The notes beneath the pieces are model-generated. The model was not told the origin of the DNA. It did no database searches and saw only the letters and a program-made list of their open reading frames with translations. A stretch of DNA of 64,000 nt from Alphaproteobacteria bacterium (lineage in GTDB: Bacteria; Pseudomonadota; Alphaproteobacteria; Rhodobacterales; Rhodobacteraceae). Made by a program: the position numbers and the translations under genes. Below, in pieces: positions 27,973-36,962 of this stretch. The stretch spans positions 1 through 64,000 of the forward strand of contig JASBSZ010000032.1 in the NCBI GenBank assembly GCA_030148665.1, read 5' to 3'. Position 1 is the stretch's first letter; each line of letters begins with the position of its first letter.

Positions 27973-29481
27973 GTGATCGATATTTCGCAGTATCTCGACA
28001 TTACTGCCGAGGCGCCCGATCGCCCTGCGGCGCAGGTTCACCGCCTCAGCCGCGGTGAATGGCGCGACGCGGTGGAAAGGGCGGCCGCCGACGGGTTGAC
28101 CCTGCTCGGCCTGTGGGGTGCGCGCGCATCGGTGACGCTGGCCCTGCTCGACGAGGAACAGGCGCGCATCGGCCTGCTGTCATTTTCGCCGCGCAACGGC
28201 CGCTTTCCGTCGGTCGGCCGGCATTTCCCGTCGGCCCAGCGCCTGGAGCGCAGCATTGCCGACCTGTTCGGCCTGATACCCCAGGACGCCCCGGATGATC
28301 GCCCCTGGCTGGACCACGGGCGATGGGGGCTGTCGCACCCCCTGGGCAAGGCAGGGCAAGGCAAGGCGCAGGATTATTCCTTTCTGCCCGTCGAGGGTCA
28401 CGGCCTTCACCAAGTGCCCGTCGGACCGGTTCACGCGGGCATCATCGAGCCGGGACATTTCCGTTTCACCGGCCAGGGCGAAACCGTCGTTCGCCTGGAA
28501 GAGCGCCTGGGCTATGTTCACAAGGGGATCGAGGGGCTGATGCAGGGGGCCGAAATCCCCCGTGGCGCCGAACTGGCCGCGCGCGTGTCGGGCGACAGCA
28601 CGGTGGCATATGGCTGGGCCTATGCACAGGCAGTTGAATCGGCGCTGGGCGTCGTCCCTTCCGCCCGCGCCCAGTGGCTGCGCGCGATCATGGCCGAACT
28701 CGAGCGTCTGGCAAACCACCTGGGGGATATCGGCGCCATCTGCAACGACGCTGCCTTTGCCCTGATGCTGGCCCGATGCAGTGTTCTGCGCGAAAACGTG
28801 CTGCGGGCCGCAGACGCGGTCTTTGGCCATCGTTTCATGCGCGACATCATTCGTCCGGGCGGCGTGTCGGTCGACCTGAGCGGCGATGGAATCGCCAGGT
28901 TGCGCGATCTGCTGGCGGATCTGGAACAGGCCTTCCCGCGCATGATCGAACTGTATGACAACACGCCGTCGCTTCTGGATCGCACCGTTGGCACCGGTCA
29001 TCTGTCCAATGCCCTCGTGCGGCAATTCGGTGCCGGGGGATATATCGGCCGGGCCTCGGGCCGGGGATTCGATGTTCGCAAGGTTTTTCCCTACGGCCCG
29101 TATGGTCAGATGGACATGACCGTTCCCCTGCGCGGCGATGGCGATGTGAATGCCCGCATCTGGATCCGCATCCGCGAGGTCGAGCAGAGTCTCGCCCTGC
29201 TGGCCCGGCTGCTGGAGACGCTGCCTGACGGTGTGCCCTTGATCGAGCTGCCGAAACCGTCGGGCGCATGCCAGGGCCTGGGCCTGGTCGAGGGGTTTCG
29301 GGGCGATATCCTGGTGTTCGTCGCACTTGACAGGCATGGCCGGATCAGGCGTTGCCATCTGCGCGATCCCAGCTGGTTCCAGTGGCCCCTTCTGGAAGCA
29401 GCGATCGAGGGCAACATCATCGCCGATTTCCCGCTGTGCAACAAATCGTTCAACTGCTCGTATTCGGGCCATGACCTGTGA
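27973..29481 (+). CDS. hyfG: Ehr catalytic-like subunit (NuoC-NuoD/HyfG type) without a NiFe site
   Basis: A 502-residue fusion: residues 1-130 are NuoC-like, and 140-502 are NuoD/large-subunit-like (GPVHAGIIEPGHFRF, GYVHKGIEGLMQGAEI). In true group 4 hydrogenases the first motif is RVCGIC; here it reads RVSGDS, so both cysteines are serines. The last motif, DPCxxC in hydrogenases, reads FNCSYSGHD here, keeping at most one Cys. A NiFe centre is therefore not expected. This is the mark of energy-converting-hydrogenase-related (Ehr) complexes. Start is GTG 27973 with GGAGGGG upstream. The electron donor or acceptor is unknown. Confidence 0.85.
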   Translation: MIDISQYLDITAEAPDRPAAQVHRLSRGEWRDAVERAAADGLTLLGLWGARASVTLALLDEEQARIGLLSFSPRNGRFPSVGRHFPSAQRLERSIADLFGLIPQDAPDDRPWLDHGRWGLSHPLGKAGQGKAQDYSFLPVEGHGLHQVPVGPVHAGIIEPGHFRFTGQGETVVRLEERLGYVHKGIEGLMQGAEIPRGAELAARVSGDSTVAYGWAYAQAVESALGVVPSARAQWLRAIMAELERLANHLGDIGAICNDAAFALMLARCSVLRENVLRAADAVFGHRFMRDIIRPGGVSVDLSGDGIARLRDLLADLEQAFPRMIELYDNTPSLLDRTVGTGHLSNALVRQFGAGGYIGRASGRGFDVRKVFPYGPYGQMDMTVPLRGDGDVNARIWIRIREVEQSLALLARLLETLPDGVPLIELPKPSGACQGLGLVEGFRGDILVFVALDRHGRIRRCHLRDPSWFQWPLLEAAIEGNIIADFPLCNKSFNCSYSGHDL

Positions 29482-29490
29482 GGCCGCGTG

Positions 29491-30015
29491 ATGCGTAAAT
29501 TCCTGCTGGAAGGTCTACTGAAACGACCCCTGACCGAGGATGCCCCCACCGCGGAAGGCAACCTTGCCACCGAGATCGACCGAACCGCGCATCGCCGTCT
29601 TGGCCGGTCGCTGGCAATCCGCATGGTGGATGCGGGGTCATGCAATGGTTGCGAGCTGGAGATCCACGCGCTGGGCAATCCCTATTACGACCTCGACCGC
29701 CTTGGCCTGCATTTCGTCGCCTCGCCCCGGCATGCAGATATCCTGATGGTGACAGGGCCGGTCACGCACAACATGAAAACGGCGCTCAGGCGCAGCTATG
29801 ATGCCATGCCGGCGCCGAAATGGGTCGTGTCCGTAGGTGACTGCGCGCTGGACGGGGGCTGTTTCCGTGGCTCATATGCGATAGCCGGCGGTGTGGATGC
29901 CGTCATCCCGGTGGATCTGCACATTCCCGGTTGCGCGCCGTCGCCCGTGGACATCATGAAGGGGCTGTTGACGATTCTCGATTCCGCCACAGCCAGCCGC
30001 GCCGCCGGATCCTGA
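29491..30015 (+). CDS. hyfI: Ehr small subunit (NuoB/HyfI type), [4Fe-4S] protein
   Basis: A 174-residue NuoB-family subunit. The proximal [4Fe-4S] ligands are intact: DAGSCNGCELE gives two, VGDCALDGG the third and HIPGCAPSP the fourth. It thus can carry electrons even though its partner lacks NiFe ligands. ATG 29491 with AGG seven bases upstream is preferred over a GTG at 29488. It is the last gene of the operon and is convergent with znuB. Confidence 0.88.
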   Translation: MRKFLLEGLLKRPLTEDAPTAEGNLATEIDRTAHRRLGRSLAIRMVDAGSCNGCELEIHALGNPYYDLDRLGLHFVASPRHADILMVTGPVTHNMKTALRRSYDAMPAPKWVVSVGDCALDGGCFRGSYAIAGGVDAVIPVDLHIPGCAPSPVDIMKGLLTILDSATASRAAGS

Positions 30016-30026
30016 CCGCGCGTCGC

Positions 30027-30824
30027 TCAGCGCAGCCGGTCCAGCAGCCATCTGGCACTGGCCGCCAGCACCAGCAGGACCAGCATGGCCACAACGATGC
30101 TGGGGCCGGCCGGGGTGTCGAACCGGAACGATCCGACAAGCCCGGAAATTGCCGCGATCACCGCCCAGAATGCCGCCAGAAACGCCATGCGCTCGGGCGT
30201 CCGTGCCCCCAGCCGCGCCGTTGCTGCAGGCATGATCAACATTGCCGAGATCATCAACGCACCCACGAGCTTGATTGCAACCGCCACCAGAAGCGCCAGC
30301 ATCAGCGTGAATATCGCCCCCTCGCGTACAGGGTGCCAACCGTGGGCAATCGCCATCTCTTGGTTGACCGACGACACCAGCAATCCCCGCCAGCGCCAGG
30401 CCAGCAGGCCAAGCGACAGCAATGCCCCACCGGCGATCAGCCACAGATCGCGCGTATCGACCGCCAGAATGTCACCGATCAGATAGCCGACCAGATTGAC
30501 CCTGACCCCACCCAGCAGCGATACCGCGACCAGCCCCAGAGCCAGCGCCGAATGAGCCGCCACCCCCAGCAGGGTATCGGCATGATGAAATCGCGCACCC
30601 GCCATTAGCATCACCGCAGAAACTGCCATCGCAGCCAGCAGGACGCCGGGCATGACCGGCATGCTCAGCGCCAGAGACAGCGCAATGCCCAGCAACGCGG
30701 CGTGTGAAATCGTGTCTCCGAAAAACACCATCCGCCGCCACAGCACGAAACAGCCCAGCGGACCTGCCGTCATCGCCACCAGTACCGCCGCGAGGGCGAT
30801 CCTCAGGAAAAAGGGGTCAATCAT
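30027..30824 (-). CDS. znuB: Zinc ABC transporter, membrane permease
   Basis: A 265-residue ABC-3 family permease with seven or eight helices; FVLWRRMVFFGDTISHAALLG and VGALMISAMLIMPAATARL are the conserved family blocks. ATG 30824 is chosen because residues encoded further upstream overlap znuC without similarity. It overlaps znuC by 8 bp and forms the zur-znuC-znuB unit. Confidence 0.93.
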   Translation of the reverse strand: MIDPFFLRIALAAVLVAMTAGPLGCFVLWRRMVFFGDTISHAALLGIALSLALSMPVMPGVLLAAMAVSAVMLMAGARFHHADTLLGVAAHSALALGLVAVSLLGGVRVNLVGYLIGDILAVDTRDLWLIAGGALLSLGLLAWRWRGLLVSSVNQEMAIAHGWHPVREGAIFTLMLALLVAVAIKLVGALMISAMLIMPAATARLGARTPERMAFLAAFWAVIAAISGLVGSFRFDTPAGPSIVVAMLVLLVLAASARWLLDRLR

Positions 30825-31569
30825 TTCCCTGCACCCCGCCTTGTGCGTCCGCGCCTTCGTGCCTGTGGTCGTGTACATGGCGATAGAGCGCCAGGGCCCC
30901 CTCGGTTCCCTGCCCGAACAGGCGCCGGTATTCCGGGGCCTCGGAAACCACGGTCGGCGTTCCCTCGCAGCACACATGGCCGTTGAGACAGATGACCCGG
31001 TCAGAGGCACTCATCACGACATGCAGATCATGGCTGACCATCAGGATTGCGGTACCCGTCTCTGCTCGCAGCGCCTCGACAAGGCGATAGAACGCGGCGA
31101 TTGCCGGCTGGTCCAGCCCCTGCGCGGCCTCGTCCAGGATCAGCAGATCGGGCTGGCCGATCAGCGCATGCGCCAGCAATACACGCTGGAGCTGCCCGCC
31201 CGAAAGGCTGGCGACCTGCTGACCCAGCACCCCCGCAATTCCCAGCCTTGCGACCACTGACCCGACCTCGCCGGCGGCAGGCCTGCGTGTCAGCGTCAGA
31301 AAACGTTGCACGGTCAGCGGAAAGACGGGATCGAGATGGAGCTTTTGCGGCACATATCCCATTTTCAGCCCCCGCTTGCGCCAGATGCTGCCGCTCGAAG
31401 GCGTCAGCGCCCCGATCACCGCCTTGAGGAATGACGACTTGCCTGAACCATTGGGGCCGACAATGGTCACGATTTCGCCAGGGTCGATATGAAAATCGAC
31501 ATTTCTCAGCACCGCGTGATCGCCATATGCAAGCGAGAGCCCCTCGGTACGGACCAGGGTTTCACCCAT
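30817..31569 (-). CDS. znuC: Zinc ABC transporter, ATP-binding protein
   Basis: A 250-residue ABC ATPase: Walker A GPNGSGKSS, Q-loop YVPQKL, signature LSGGQLQRVLLAHAL, Walker B LLILDEAAQGLD and switch His VSHDLHVV. A His-rich C-terminus (HVHDHRHEG) is common in ZnuC. ATG 31569 overlaps the zur stop. It powers zinc import with ZnuA and ZnuB. Confidence 0.94.
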   Translation of the reverse strand: MGETLVRTEGLSLAYGDHAVLRNVDFHIDPGEIVTIVGPNGSGKSSFLKAVIGALTPSSGSIWRKRGLKMGYVPQKLHLDPVFPLTVQRFLTLTRRPAAGEVGSVVARLGIAGVLGQQVASLSGGQLQRVLLAHALIGQPDLLILDEAAQGLDQPAIAAFYRLVEALRAETGTAILMVSHDLHVVMSASDRVICLNGHVCCEGTPTVVSEAPEYRRLFGQGTEGALALYRHVHDHRHEGADAQGGVQGND

Positions 31570-32071
31570 TTTCCAACTCTCCACGACAGGCCGGACACAG
31601 GCCCAGGACTTCGACCACCCGGGATTGCGCCACAAACCCCATCGCGCCGGCCTGGCGGTCGATTTTCCGGCCAAGCACCCCCAACGGAGCCTCGGCCACC
31701 TTGCGGCAGGAATTGCAGATCAGGAACAGGGGCTCATGCCGTTTGTCGGTGCCACGGTTGACATGGCAGCACGCCATGAAGGCATTCAGCCGTTCGAGCC
31801 GATGAACGAAACCATGGGTTACCAGAAATTCCAGAGCCCGATAGACAGTGGGCGGTTGCCCGGCTTGCCCCTCCTCGCGCAGACGTTCCAGTATCTCGTA
31901 GGCACCCATTGCGCGATGGGACTCCAGCAGGATTTCCAGAACGCGCGCCCTGAGAGGGGTCAGCCGCAGATGCTGTCTGGCGCAAGAGTCGCTCACCTGG
32001 CGCATCGCCTCATGCCGACATTGGCGATGGTCGTGGTGCTCAAAGATGTTTTCCGGGTCGGGCATGGCCAT
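31562..32071 (-). CDS. zur: Zinc uptake regulator (Fur family)
   Basis: A 169-residue Fur-family protein: winged helix with RLTPLRARVLEILLESHRAM and PPTVYRALEFLVTHG, and two C-terminal CxxC pairs (CNSC, CPAC) that form the structural zinc site. An N-terminal EHHDH stretch may add metal ligands. First gene of the zur-znuCB operon, divergent from znuA across the Zur box. It should repress both directions when zinc is sufficient. Confidence 0.93.
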   Translation of the reverse strand: MAMPDPENIFEHHDHRQCRHEAMRQVSDSCARQHLRLTPLRARVLEILLESHRAMGAYEILERLREEGQAGQPPTVYRALEFLVTHGFVHRLERLNAFMACCHVNRGTDKRHEPLFLICNSCRKVAEAPLGVLGRKIDRQAGAMGFVAQSRVVEVLGLCPACRGELENG

Positions 32072-32085
32072 CGCGGATTCCGTAT

Positions 32086-32100
32086 TGTTACTTTATAACA
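32086..32100. promoter_or_regulatory. Zur box shared by zur-znuCB and znuA
   Basis: TGTTACTTTATAACA closely matches the known Zur site TGTTATANNATAACA, with outer arms TGTTA/TAACA perfect. It sits in the 68-bp gap between the divergent zur and znuA genes, so one site can serve both promoters. Confidence 0.8.
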
Positions 32101-32139
32101 TTTAATCTATATCCTCTCGTTACGGGTAATGGCAATGGG

Positions 32140-33096
32140 ATGCATCGGATTCTGATGGTTACAGGAACAGCGGCTGTCAGGGTGCGAATCGTCGGGTTTC
32201 TGCTGGGGGTGATTCTCGGGGGCTTCCCGCTGTCAGGCGGGGCCACGAGCCTGAATATCGTGACCGACATCGCGCCCGTTCAGGCGCTGGTCGCCGAGAT
32301 CGCCGCAGGCATGCAGAAACCGCGCCGGCTGATTCCCCTTGCCATGACGCCCCATGATTTTGCGCTCCGTCCTTCGGATATGCGCGCACTAGGGCAGGCG
32401 GATCTGATCGTCTGGCTGGGACCGCAATCCACCCCGGCACTGCGCAAGCTCCTCGCGCGCGCCGAAACCGCTCGACGCGTGCTCACCCTGAATGCGGTTG
32501 CCGGTGTGCAATTGCTGCCGCTGCGCAAACCCGGACTGTTTGCCGACCGGCGGCCAACAGCCATGCCCGGCAGGCCCGAGGCCGTCGATCCCCATAGCTG
32601 GCTGTCGCCCGGAAACCTGCGCATATGGGCCGTCGAAATCGCCGCGCGCATGTCGGCACTGGATGCCGAAAACGCTGCGCGATATCAGGACAATCTGGCA
32701 ATGTTCCTGCGCCGCCTCGCGCAGGCACAGCGCGATATCGCGGCCGAGTTGCGCAAGCCCCTCGCGCCGTTTGTCCTGTTTCACGATTCGTATCAGTACT
32801 TCGAACGTGCCTTCGGCCTGGTCCCGATGGGGGCACTCACAACCGGAGATATGGAAACGGGCAGCCTCGGCCTGATGGTGGCCCTGCGCAATGCGATCAG
32901 GAACCAGCCCGGGGCATGTGTCCTTGTTCCCAGCCCGCCCCAGGCCAGACAGGCCGCGCCCCTGCGTGCGCGCCCCGACACCAGGCTTGCCATAGTCGAC
33001 CCACTCGGCCGCGATATCGCCCCCGCCAACTACACCCCGACAACCCTGCTGCGCCACATCGCGGCACAGATGGCCGCCTGCCTGCACGCGCCCTGA
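32140..33096 (+). CDS. znuA: Zinc ABC transporter, periplasmic binding protein
   Basis: A 318-residue cluster A-I binding protein with an N-terminal hydrophobic signal (RIVGFLLGVILGG). Zinc-ligand positions are present: TPHDFALRPSD, DPHSWLSP, LFHDSYQY and a C-terminal VDPLGRD. The His/Asp-rich loop found in many ZnuA proteins is missing; the loop instead reads ADRRPTAMPGRPEAV. It delivers zinc to ZnuBC. Confidence 0.9.
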   Translation: MHRILMVTGTAAVRVRIVGFLLGVILGGFPLSGGATSLNIVTDIAPVQALVAEIAAGMQKPRRLIPLAMTPHDFALRPSDMRALGQADLIVWLGPQSTPALRKLLARAETARRVLTLNAVAGVQLLPLRKPGLFADRRPTAMPGRPEAVDPHSWLSPGNLRIWAVEIAARMSALDAENAARYQDNLAMFLRRLAQAQRDIAAELRKPLAPFVLFHDSYQYFERAFGLVPMGALTTGDMETGSLGLMVALRNAIRNQPGACVLVPSPPQARQAAPLRARPDTRLAIVDPLGRDIAPANYTPTTLLRHIAAQMAACLHAP

Positions 33097-33157
33097 TCTT
33101 CTTCTTTGTCCAAATACGCCCGCCGGAGGCATCCCAACCTGTCAGCGCGCACCATCC

Positions 33158-35194
33158 CTAACGCTGATAGGCCACCATGGTCAGCAGCTCGTATTCGGCA
33201 ACCTGCTCATCATCCTGGTTGAACAGGGTCACATTCCAGCGCACCTCGCCATATTCATCGGTCCGCCGCGTCTTGCGCCTGACCGTCAGGCGCACATGGA
33301 TTTCCTCGCCGGGGCTGACCGGTTTCTGAAACGACAACCCGTTCAGCCCCGTATTGGCCAGCACCGGCCCGGGGCTGGGCTCGACAAACAGGCCCGCGGC
33401 AAAGCTCAGCAGCAGATAGCCATGTGCCACGCGGCCCGGGAAAAACGGGTTGGCGCGCGCGGCCTCTTCATCCATGTGGGCATAGAATCTGTCGCCGGTG
33501 AATTCGGCAAAATGCTCGATATCCTCCAGCGTCACGACACGGGGCTCGGTCACGATGCTATGGCCGATTTCCAGCTCGTCAAACGTCATCGTGAAGGGAT
33601 GCGCAGGCGGTGTGATCTCGCGCGCGCCCTTTACCCAGATCCCCCCGATTGCCGTCAACATGTCCGGGCTGCCCTGCACCGAGGCCCGCTGCATATAGTG
33701 CAGCACCCCACGGATACCGCCCAGCTCTTCGCCGCCACCGGCGCGCCCCGGCCCGCCATGGGTCATATGCGGCAGGGGCGAGCCATGCCCGGTGCTTTCG
33801 GCCATGGAATCGCGGTTGTTGAAATACAGCCGCCCATGCCATGCGGCCGCCTCAAGCGTGATCTCGCGCGCAACCTGCGGATCGTTGGTGATGACCGAAC
33901 CCACCAGAGAACCCCCGCCACGGTTCATCAACTCGGCCGCATGTTTCAGGTCGCGATAGGGCATGATGGTGGAAACGGGCCCAAAGGCCTCGACCTCGTG
34001 CACGCGGCGCGCGCTGTCGGGGTCGTCGCAACGAAATAGCATCGGCGGCAGAAAGGCACCGCGGTCGCGATCGGCCCCCTGAACGGTGAAATTATCGGGG
34101 TCGCCGAACAGGCGCGTGCATTCGCCCGAAAATGCGGCAACCTTTTCCAGCACGTCCCGTTTCTGCGCCGCCGACGCCAGCGCGCCCATGCGGGTTTCCT
34201 TGTCGGCCGGGTTGCCGATCACCGTCTTTTCCAGCCGCGCGACGATGGCATCCGACAGGTCGCCCACAAGGGCCTCGGGCGCAATGATGCGGCGGATGGC
34301 GGTGCATTTCTGCCCGGCCTTGGCGGTCATCTCGCGCACGACCTCCTTGACGAAAAGGTCGAATTCCGGCGTTCCCGGCACCGCATCGGGGCCCAGGACC
34401 GAGGCATTGAGGCTGTCCTGCTCGGCGGTGAAGCGCACCCCGCGATTGATGATATTGGGGTTTGCGCGCAGCATGAGCGCGGTGTCGGCCGAGCCGGTAA
34501 AGGCGACCACATCCTGCGGGCCCAGCCGATCCAGCAGATCGCCGGTGCCCCCGATGATCAGCTGGAACGCGCCTTCGGGAAAGATGCCGGATTCCTCCAT
34601 CAGGCGGAACGCGGCCTCGGTCAGATAGCTGGTCGCGGTCGCCGGTTTCACGATTGCCGGCACGCCTGCCAGCAGGGTCGGTGCCAGTTTTTCCAGCATG
34701 CCCCAGACCGGAAAGTTGAAGGCATTGATATGCACCGCCACCCCGCGCAGGGGCGTGGCCACATGCTGGCCCAGGAAACTACCCTTGCGCGACAGCATCT
34801 CGACATCGCCATCCAGATAGACATGGCCATCGGGCATCTCGCGCCGCCCCTTTGACGCAAAGACCAGCATCGTGCCGATACCGCCATCGATGTCGATCCT
34901 GCTGTCGGCCAGCGTTGCGCCGGTCTGGTATGACAGTTCATACAGCGCGTCGCGCCGATCGTTCAGATACAGCGCCAGCGCCTTGAGCTTGCGCGCGCGA
35001 TCATGGAAGGTCATCTCGCGCAGGGCCGGCCCGCCCCGCTGCACCGCAAAGTCGATCATCCCCTGAAAATCCAGCGCGTCGGACCCGGCCTCGGCAATCT
35101 GCTCGCCGGTGACAGCGGAAAAGACCGGCCGCGTACGCCCCATCGGCGCAACCCATTTGCCTTGCGCAAAACTGTTCAACTGCATGATCGTCAT
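33158..35194 (-). CDS. paaZ: Phenylacetate-degradation bifunctional protein PaaZ (aldehyde dehydrogenase and oxepin-CoA hydrolase)
   Basis: A 678-residue fusion. Residues 1-520 are an aldehyde dehydrogenase with FNFPVWGMLEKLAP, VVAFTGSADTALML and the catalytic AGQKCTAIRR. Residues 530-678 are a MaoC-like hydratase with FAEFTGDRFYAHMDEE, the D-x4-H pair of the oxepin-CoA ring-opening site, and GRVAHGYLLLS. Start ATG 35194 has GGAAGGAAGA upstream; the longer frame to 35422 has no similarity. It opens oxepin-CoA and oxidises the resulting aldehyde in phenylacetyl-CoA catabolism. Confidence 0.93.
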   Translation of the reverse strand: MTIMQLNSFAQGKWVAPMGRTRPVFSAVTGEQIAEAGSDALDFQGMIDFAVQRGGPALREMTFHDRARKLKALALYLNDRRDALYELSYQTGATLADSRIDIDGGIGTMLVFASKGRREMPDGHVYLDGDVEMLSRKGSFLGQHVATPLRGVAVHINAFNFPVWGMLEKLAPTLLAGVPAIVKPATATSYLTEAAFRLMEESGIFPEGAFQLIIGGTGDLLDRLGPQDVVAFTGSADTALMLRANPNIINRGVRFTAEQDSLNASVLGPDAVPGTPEFDLFVKEVVREMTAKAGQKCTAIRRIIAPEALVGDLSDAIVARLEKTVIGNPADKETRMGALASAAQKRDVLEKVAAFSGECTRLFGDPDNFTVQGADRDRGAFLPPMLFRCDDPDSARRVHEVEAFGPVSTIMPYRDLKHAAELMNRGGGSLVGSVITNDPQVAREITLEAAAWHGRLYFNNRDSMAESTGHGSPLPHMTHGGPGRAGGGEELGGIRGVLHYMQRASVQGSPDMLTAIGGIWVKGAREITPPAHPFTMTFDELEIGHSIVTEPRVVTLEDIEHFAEFTGDRFYAHMDEEAARANPFFPGRVAHGYLLLSFAAGLFVEPSPGPVLANTGLNGLSFQKPVSPGEEIHVRLTVRRKTRRTDEYGEVRWNVTLFNQDDEQVAEYELLTMVAYQR

Positions 35195-35244
35195 GTGATC
35201 TTCCTTCCCTGCGGTCGTTCGGGGTGTTTCGGCGGCGCCTACTA

Positions 35245-35285
35245 TTGACCAACCGGTCGGTTTATGCAAATCCTTTTCACAAACA
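35245..35285. promoter_or_regulatory. paaZ/paaI divergent promoter with candidate PaaR operator
   Basis: The palindrome AACCGGTCGGTT (35251-35262) lies between paaZ and paaI. On the minus strand, TTGCAT and AATAGT are 17 bp apart and flank it, giving a plausible paaZ promoter in which a TetR-type repressor would block RNA polymerase. The palindrome resembles TetR-family sites. paaR is the last gene of the divergent operon. Confidence 0.6.
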
Positions 35286-35300
35286 GGGACAGGACAGCAG

Positions 35301-35744
35301 ATGACCGAACTTTCGGCACAGGAAATTGCAGAACGATCCGCCGCCTCGATGCAGGCGCGCGACAAGACCACCCCGGCCATGGGGATCACGCTGGAATCCA
35401 TCGGCCCCGGTATCGCGACCATGTCGATGGTGGTGCGTGACGATCAGTTGAACGGCCACGGCATCTGCCACGGGGGCATCATCTTTACCCTGGCCGACTG
35501 CGCGTTTGCCTATGCCTGTAACAGCTATAACCAGACCGCACTGGCCCAGCACAACGTGATCAGCTACATCTCGCCCGGCCAGCCCGGCGAGCGCCTGACC
35601 GCCACCGCAAGCGAGGTCAGCAAGACCGGCCGCAACGGTATCTATGACGTGCGCATCACTGGCGAAGATGGTCGCACCATTGCCGAGTTTCGCGGCTTTT
35701 CCCGCGTCATCAAGGGCACGCATTTCGACGAAAGCAAAGGATGA
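35301..35744 (+). CDS. paaI: Phenylacetyl-CoA-pathway hotdog thioesterase
   Basis: A 147-residue hotdog-fold protein. [22 protein letters not shown] (residues about 52-73) is the catalytic block of the PaaI subfamily, with the Asp/Gln that attack the thioester. It removes CoA from dead-end hydroxyphenylacetyl-CoA products and so recycles CoA. First gene of paaI-J-K-R. Confidence 0.92.
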   Translation: MTELSAQEIAERSAASMQARDKTTPAMGITLESIGPGIATMSMVVRDDQLNGHGICHGGIIFTLADCAFAYACNSYNQTALAQHNVISYISPGQPGERLTATASEVSKTGRNGIYDVRITGEDGRTIAEFRGFSRVIKGTHFDESKG

Positions 35745-35748
35745 TCCC

Positions 35749-36951
35749 ATGACCGAGGCCTATCTCTGCGAATCCCTGCGCACACCGATCGGGCGCTATG
35801 GCGGCGCTTTGGCGGCTGTCCGCCCCGACGACATGCTGGCCCATGTCATCCGCGAGGTCATGGCCCTTGCGCCCGACCTGCCGCCCGAGGTCATCGACGA
35901 CGCCATCATGGGCAACGCCAATGGCGCCGGCGAAGACAACCGCAACGTCGCCCGCATGGCGGTGCTGCTGGCGGGCCTGCCCGACAGCGTGCCGGCGGTC
36001 AGCGTCAACCGGCTGTGCGGCTCGGGGCTGAACGCCATCGGCATGGCCGCCAACGCCATCCGCGCGGGCGAGGCCGAGGTGATCCTTGCCGGCGGCGTCG
36101 AAAGCATGAGCCGCGCCCCCTTTGTCATGCCCAAGGCCGATGCCGCCTTTTCGCGTCGGGCTGAAATCTTTGACACCACCATCGGCTGGCGCTTTGTGAA
36201 CCCGGTGCTCAAGGCGCAATACGGCATCGATTCCATGCCGGAAACGGCCGAAAACGTGGCCGAGGAGTTCAACATCTCGCGCGAGGATCAGGATGCCTTT
36301 GCCCTGCGCAGCCAGACGCGCGCCGCCGCCGCCATCGCCAGCGGCCGCATGAGCCGCGAAATCGTGCCGGTCGAGATTCCCCAACGCAAGGGCGACCCCG
36401 TCATCGTGGATACCGACGAACACCCCCGCCAGACCACGCTGGAAAAGCTGGCCTCGCTGAAAACCCCGTTCCGCCAGGGCGGCACGGTAACGGCGGGCAA
36501 TGCCTCGGGCGTGAATGACGGGGCTGCGGCGGTGATCGTGGCCTCGGGTGCGGCGGTTGATAAATACGGCCTGAAACCCAAGGCGCGCATCACCGGCATG
36601 GCGGTTGCAGGCGTGCCCCCCCGGATCATGGGCATCGGCCCGGCGCCCGCCACGCAAAAGCTGCTTGCCCGTCTGGGCCTGTCGATCACCGACATCGACC
36701 TGATCGAGCTGAACGAGGCCTTTGCCGCCCAGTCGCTGGCCGTGCTGCGCGAACTCGGCCTGCCCGACGATGCCGAACACGTCAACCCGAACGGCGGGGC
36801 CATCGCCCTTGGCCACCCGCTAGGCATGTCGGGGGCCCGCCTTGCCCTGACTGCCGCCATCGAGATGAACGAACGTGACGCCACCCGTGCCCTTGCCACC
36901 ATGTGCATCGGGGTCGGGCAGGGCATCAGCCTGATGTTGGAAAAAGTCTGA
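35749..36951 (+). CDS. paaJ: 3-oxoadipyl-CoA / 3-oxo-5,6-dehydrosuberyl-CoA thiolase
   Basis: A 400-residue thiolase: nucleophilic Cys in [25 protein letters not shown], the [16 protein letters not shown] block and the C-terminal [13 protein letters not shown] 35749 lies 5 bp after the paaI stop; a longer frame from 35644 overlaps paaI. Operon context (paaZ, paaI, paaK, paaR) makes the beta-ketoadipyl-CoA thiolase of phenylacetate breakdown the best call, though PcaF-type thiolases look alike. Confidence 0.9.
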   Translation: MTEAYLCESLRTPIGRYGGALAAVRPDDMLAHVIREVMALAPDLPPEVIDDAIMGNANGAGEDNRNVARMAVLLAGLPDSVPAVSVNRLCGSGLNAIGMAANAIRAGEAEVILAGGVESMSRAPFVMPKADAAFSRRAEIFDTTIGWRFVNPVLKAQYGIDSMPETAENVAEEFNISREDQDAFALRSQTRAAAAIASGRMSREIVPVEIPQRKGDPVIVDTDEHPRQTTLEKLASLKTPFRQGGTVTAGNASGVNDGAAAVIVASGAAVDKYGLKPKARITGMAVAGVPPRIMGIGPAPATQKLLARLGLSITDIDLIELNEAFAAQSLAVLRELGLPDDAEHVNPNGGAIALGHPLGMSGARLALTAAIEMNERDATRALATMCIGVGQGISLMLEKV

Positions 36952-36962
36952 GGAACAAGAAG

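Noticed and set aside
22894-30015. Functional hydrogenase-4 or formate hydrogenlyase
   Set aside because: The large subunit has lost the NiFe cysteines, and no formate dehydrogenase or hyp maturation genes are present.
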